Below are positions 4,773-7,309 of a stretch of DNA of 7,309 nucleotides, piece by piece. The stretch comes from Cytophagales bacterium (lineage in GTDB: Bacteria; Bacteroidota; Bacteroidia; Cytophagales; Spirosomataceae), in contig JABMMK010000295.1 of assembly GCA_013205605.1 (NCBI GenBank), forward strand, positions 1-7,309, written 5' to 3'. How positions within the stretch are numbered: position 1 is the stretch's first letter; every line of letters starts with the position of its first letter. The position numbers were made by a program, and so were the translations under genes. A model generated the notes under the pieces. That model was not told where the DNA came from and ran no database searches. It saw only the letters and a program-made list of their open reading frames with translations.

Positions 4773-7309
4773 ATGAGAAAAACATTACTCTTTGTTGTTG
4801 CGGTTTTTACAATGATCCTCAGTTTTGAGGTTTCAGCGCAGCAACGGGTAATTACCGGTACGGTAATTTCCGAGGAAGACGGTCTAGGTTTGCCAGGTGC
4901 AACGGTTCTTGTGAAAGGGACGACAGTGGGTTCTACTACCGATAATCGTGGTAAGTATTCCATTAACGTTCCAGCGGGATCTAATGTATTGATGTTCTCT
5001 TTCGTAGGCCTTAAGGCTCAGGAAGTGTCGATCGGCAGCCAGTCTGTAGTAAATGTAACCCTTAAATCTGATGCGGCGCAACTAACCGAAGTGGTAGTAA
5101 CGTCGATTGGTATTGAAAGGGAGAGAAAAGCACTGGGTTACGCTGTAACTAAAGTAAGCAGTGCACAGCTTGAAAATCGTCCAGAAGCTGATATTGCCCG
5201 CGTATTGCAGGGCAAAGTACCTGGGGTAAGCATTACCTCCACTAATGGTATGACAGGATCTGGTACGAACATGATTATCCGTGGTTATAAATCAGCAACG
5301 GGTAATAACCAGCCGTTGTTCGTGGTGGATGGGGTTCCTTTTAACACCTCTACTAATGCTCAAAACGGATTTACCGCTGGTGGCGCAACGACATCATCTA
5401 GATTCTTAGATATTGATCCAAACAACATCGAGAACATGTCTGTATTGAAAGGTCTTTCTGCCACGGTACTTTATGGTGACCAAGGTAGAAATGGAGTAAT
5501 CTTGATTACTACTAAATCTGGTGCATCTAAGAGAAAAGCGGCTAATGTAACCATTAACCAGTCTGTATTTACCAACGAGGCGGCTTCCTTGCCTACCTAC
5601 GGTACAGAATATGGTAACGGTTTCCAACAAGCTCCAGGGTTCTTCTTCTCTAACTTCGGTCCGAGTTTGAATACTGGCTTGCAGATTAATCACCCGTATG
5701 CTACTTCTTCTGTTGCCTCCGTACGTGAAGCATTCCCTCAGTTCTGGGTGGACGGCAAAGTAGGTGGTACGCCAGTGAAGTACGATTACAAAGCTTACAA
5801 GGACCCTTCTCAAATCTTCTTTAGAAAAGGTTTGATCGCCAATACCTCTGTTCAAGTAGCTGGTGGAGGAGAGAAGACAGGCTTTAATGCTAGCTTTGGC
5901 TACACAGATGAAGAAGGTTTTACGCCAGGAAACGAATTGAAGAAATATAACTTCGGATTAGGAGTGAACTCTCAGATCAGCGACAAGCTTTCCTTGAAAT
6001 CTTCCTTTACTTTCGCGATTACTGATCTAGATTCACCTCCTGCTAACGCATCATATGGTTCAGGTTCTGATATTCCTTCTGTTTTTGGACACGTATTGTT
6101 TACCCCACGTTCTGTGGATTTGGAAAACCTTCCTTACGAAAACCCGGTAGATAAAAGCTCTGTATACTTTAGAGGCGGTAACGATATCACTAACCCGAAC
6201 TGGTTAGTTAGGTATTACAAGAACACTTCTGATGTGAAGCGTTTCTTTAACTCTACTTCTTTGAACTATGATTTTAACGATAACTTCTCTGTGACGTATC
6301 GTTTGGGTCTAGATACCTACTCTGAATTACAAGAGATTTTGTATAACAAAGGGGGAGCTACGGCTAACTTAGCAACTAAAAACGGATATTACAGAACGAT
6401 TAATATCAACAACACCATCTGGAATCAAGACTTGATCGTGAACTGGAAGAAGGAGTTTTCTGATAAATTCAGCATGAGTGCCCTACTTGGTGGAAACACT
6501 CGATTTGACTCTTACATGCAAACAGGTGTTGCTTCTCAAGGCCAATTAGCTTTTGGGTTGTTTAGGCACTCTAACTTTTCTACATCGTCCAGTAACGACG
6601 CTTATTCTGGTGGTACCATGAATAACGGAGTAGACGAGCGTAGATATGGTGTGTACACCAACATTACCTTAGACTATTCTGATTATCTGTTCTTGAACTT
6701 GTCTGCTCGTAATGACTGGACTTCTACTGTAGAAGCTGAAAACAGAAGTATTTTGTATCCAGGAGGATCTGTTTCTTTCATCCCAACTACTGCATTTGAT
6801 TGGAAATCTTCTAATTTGAATGACTTGAAGTTGAGATTTGGTTATGGTACGTCGGCAGGTTATCCTAGCCCGTACACGACACGTAATGTACTATCGCAGG
6901 CTGCTAGAGCATTCGATGTAAATGGAGCGGTAACTACTACGCACTCTGTATCTAATACGTTGGGTAATCCTAACTTGAAGCCTGAGCTTCATGGTGAGGC
7001 GGAATTCGGTGTGGAAGGTGTCATGTTCAACAACAAGTTACGCTTTGACATTTCTCTTTATGAGAAAAACACGAGAGATTTGATCACCTCGGCGCCAATT
7101 GATCCTGCTACAGGATTTACCTCAACTACGATTAACATCGGAAGGATTAGAACTCGTGGTGCTGAATTCCAAGCAACTGTGACTCCAGTTTCTACCATAT
7201 CTGGTTTTGAGTGGAACTCTACCCTTAATTGGTCTACTTATAGTTCAATTGTAATGGAATTAGGTAGCGGATTGGAAGAAGTAGTAGTCGCTGGTTTTAC
7301 CGATTTAGG
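4773..7309 (+). CDS. SusC/RagA-family TonB-dependent outer-membrane receptor (3' end beyond window)
   Basis: From ATG 4773 the frame stays open for 845 codons to the window edge, with no stop or frameshift. The signal peptide is residues 1-22 (cleavage VSA/QQ). Residues 26-98 are a carboxypeptidase-regulatory-like domain (VITGTVISEEDGLGLPGATV...GKYSINVPAG). The linker TEVVVTSIGI (105-114) is the usual SusC junction. The plug spans about 115-250: RKALGYAV (118-125), LQGKVPGV (145-152), PLFVVDGVPF (181-190) and ILITTKSG (243-250). Barrel strands fill the rest, including NDWTST and the late LGNPNLKPE motif. Family members are about 1000-1050 aa, so about 150-200 residues are missing. These receptors form outer-membrane pairs with a SusD lipoprotein that import glycans, peptides or other large substrates with TonB energy. 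The substrate cannot be told. Base composition looks somewhat richer in GC than the copper genes. Confidence 0.93.
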   Translation, partial: MRKTLLFVVAVFTMILSFEVSAQQRVITGTVISEEDGLGLPGATVLVKGTTVGSTTDNRGKYSINVPAGSNVLMFSFVGLKAQEVSIGSQSVVNVTLKSDAAQLTEVVVTSIGIERERKALGYAVTKVSSAQLENRPEADIARVLQGKVPGVSITSTNGMTGSGTNMIIRGYKSATGNNQPLFVVDGVPFNTSTNAQNGFTAGGATTSSRFLDIDPNNIENMSVLKGLSATVLYGDQGRNGVILITTKSGASKRKAANVTINQSVFTNEAASLPTYGTEYGNGFQQAPGFFFSNFGPSLNTGLQINHPYATSSVASVREAFPQFWVDGKVGGTPVKYDYKAYKDPSQIFFRKGLIANTSVQVAGGGEKTGFNASFGYTDEEGFTPGNELKKYNFGLGVNSQISDKLSLKSSFTFAITDLDSPPANASYGSGSDIPSVFGHVLFTPRSVDLENLPYENPVDKSSVYFRGGNDITNPNWLVRYYKNTSDVKRFFNSTSLNYDFNDNFSVTYRLGLDTYSELQEILYNKGGATANLATKNGYYRTININNTIWNQDLIVNWKKEFSDKFSMSALLGGNTRFDSYMQTGVASQGQLAFGLFRHSNFSTSSSNDAYSGGTMNNGVDERRYGVYTNITLDYSDYLFLNLSARNDWTSTVEAENRSILYPGGSVSFIPTTAFDWKSSNLNDLKLRFGYGTSAGYPSPYTTRNVLSQAARAFDVNGAVTTTHSVSNTLGNPNLKPELHGEAEFGVEGVMFNNKLRFDISLYEKNTRDLITSAPIDPATGFTSTTINIGRIRTRGAEFQATVTPVSTISGFEWNSTLNWSTYSSIVMELGSGLEEVVVAGFTDL

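Noticed and set aside
4757..5081. Two short minus-strand open frames (68 and 65 aa)
   Set aside because: Both are antisense to the start of the SusC-type receptor, whose own frame is clearly coding.
5406..5855. 149-aa minus-strand open frame
   Set aside because: It is antisense to the receptor plug and early barrel and is rich in Arg and Ser as expected from reversed codons. It has no recognisable domain.
1..7309. CRISPR array, tRNA or rRNA gene, insertion sequence or phage attachment site
   Set aside because: No regularly spaced repeats, tRNA-like cloverleaf, transposase, terminal inverted repeats or long direct repeats were seen by eye.

Overview
The window looks like a chromosome fragment from a member of the Bacteroidota. 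Evidence: a SusC/RagA-type TonB-dependent receptor with an N-terminal carboxypeptidase-regulatory-like domain, AT-rich intergenic DNA, a TTTG-N20-TATACTTG promoter close to the Bacteroidota consensus, no strong Shine-Dalgarno sequences, and a copper gene set (multicopper oxidase plus HMA/DUF3347 protein) seen mainly in this phylum. The RKALGYAV wording of the receptor and its signal peptide suggest Cytophagales or a relative, but this is a soft inference. No database search was possible.

Left half (about 1-3788, minus strand): a copper-handling operon. In transcription order it encodes a 127-aa exported Cys-rich protein (3788-3405), a 288-aa periplasmic protein combining an HMA-like CxxC module, DUF3347 and a CPMA...GCG tail (3317-2451), and a 765-aa multicopper oxidase (2451-154) whose start shares one base with the preceding stop. 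A lipoprotein gene starts at 88 and runs off the left edge after 29 codons. The likely joint task is to bind and oxidise Cu(I) in the cell envelope. The oxidase carries a Met-rich insert and an extra C-terminal part of about 195 residues that looks like a CopB-type outer-membrane beta-barrel.

Middle (3789-4772): a 280-nt divergent intergenic region with two perfect inverted repeats, then a small lipoprotein gene of unknown family (4069-4419, plus strand), about 175 nt with nothing recognisable, and a long GAAA-loop hairpin (4595-4634) that is probably a terminator.

Right half (4773-7309, plus strand): the first 845 codons of a SusC-type receptor, cut by the window edge. It is open throughout with no frameshift. 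Its SusD partner would be expected just beyond the window. Its link to the copper genes is probably only adjacency.
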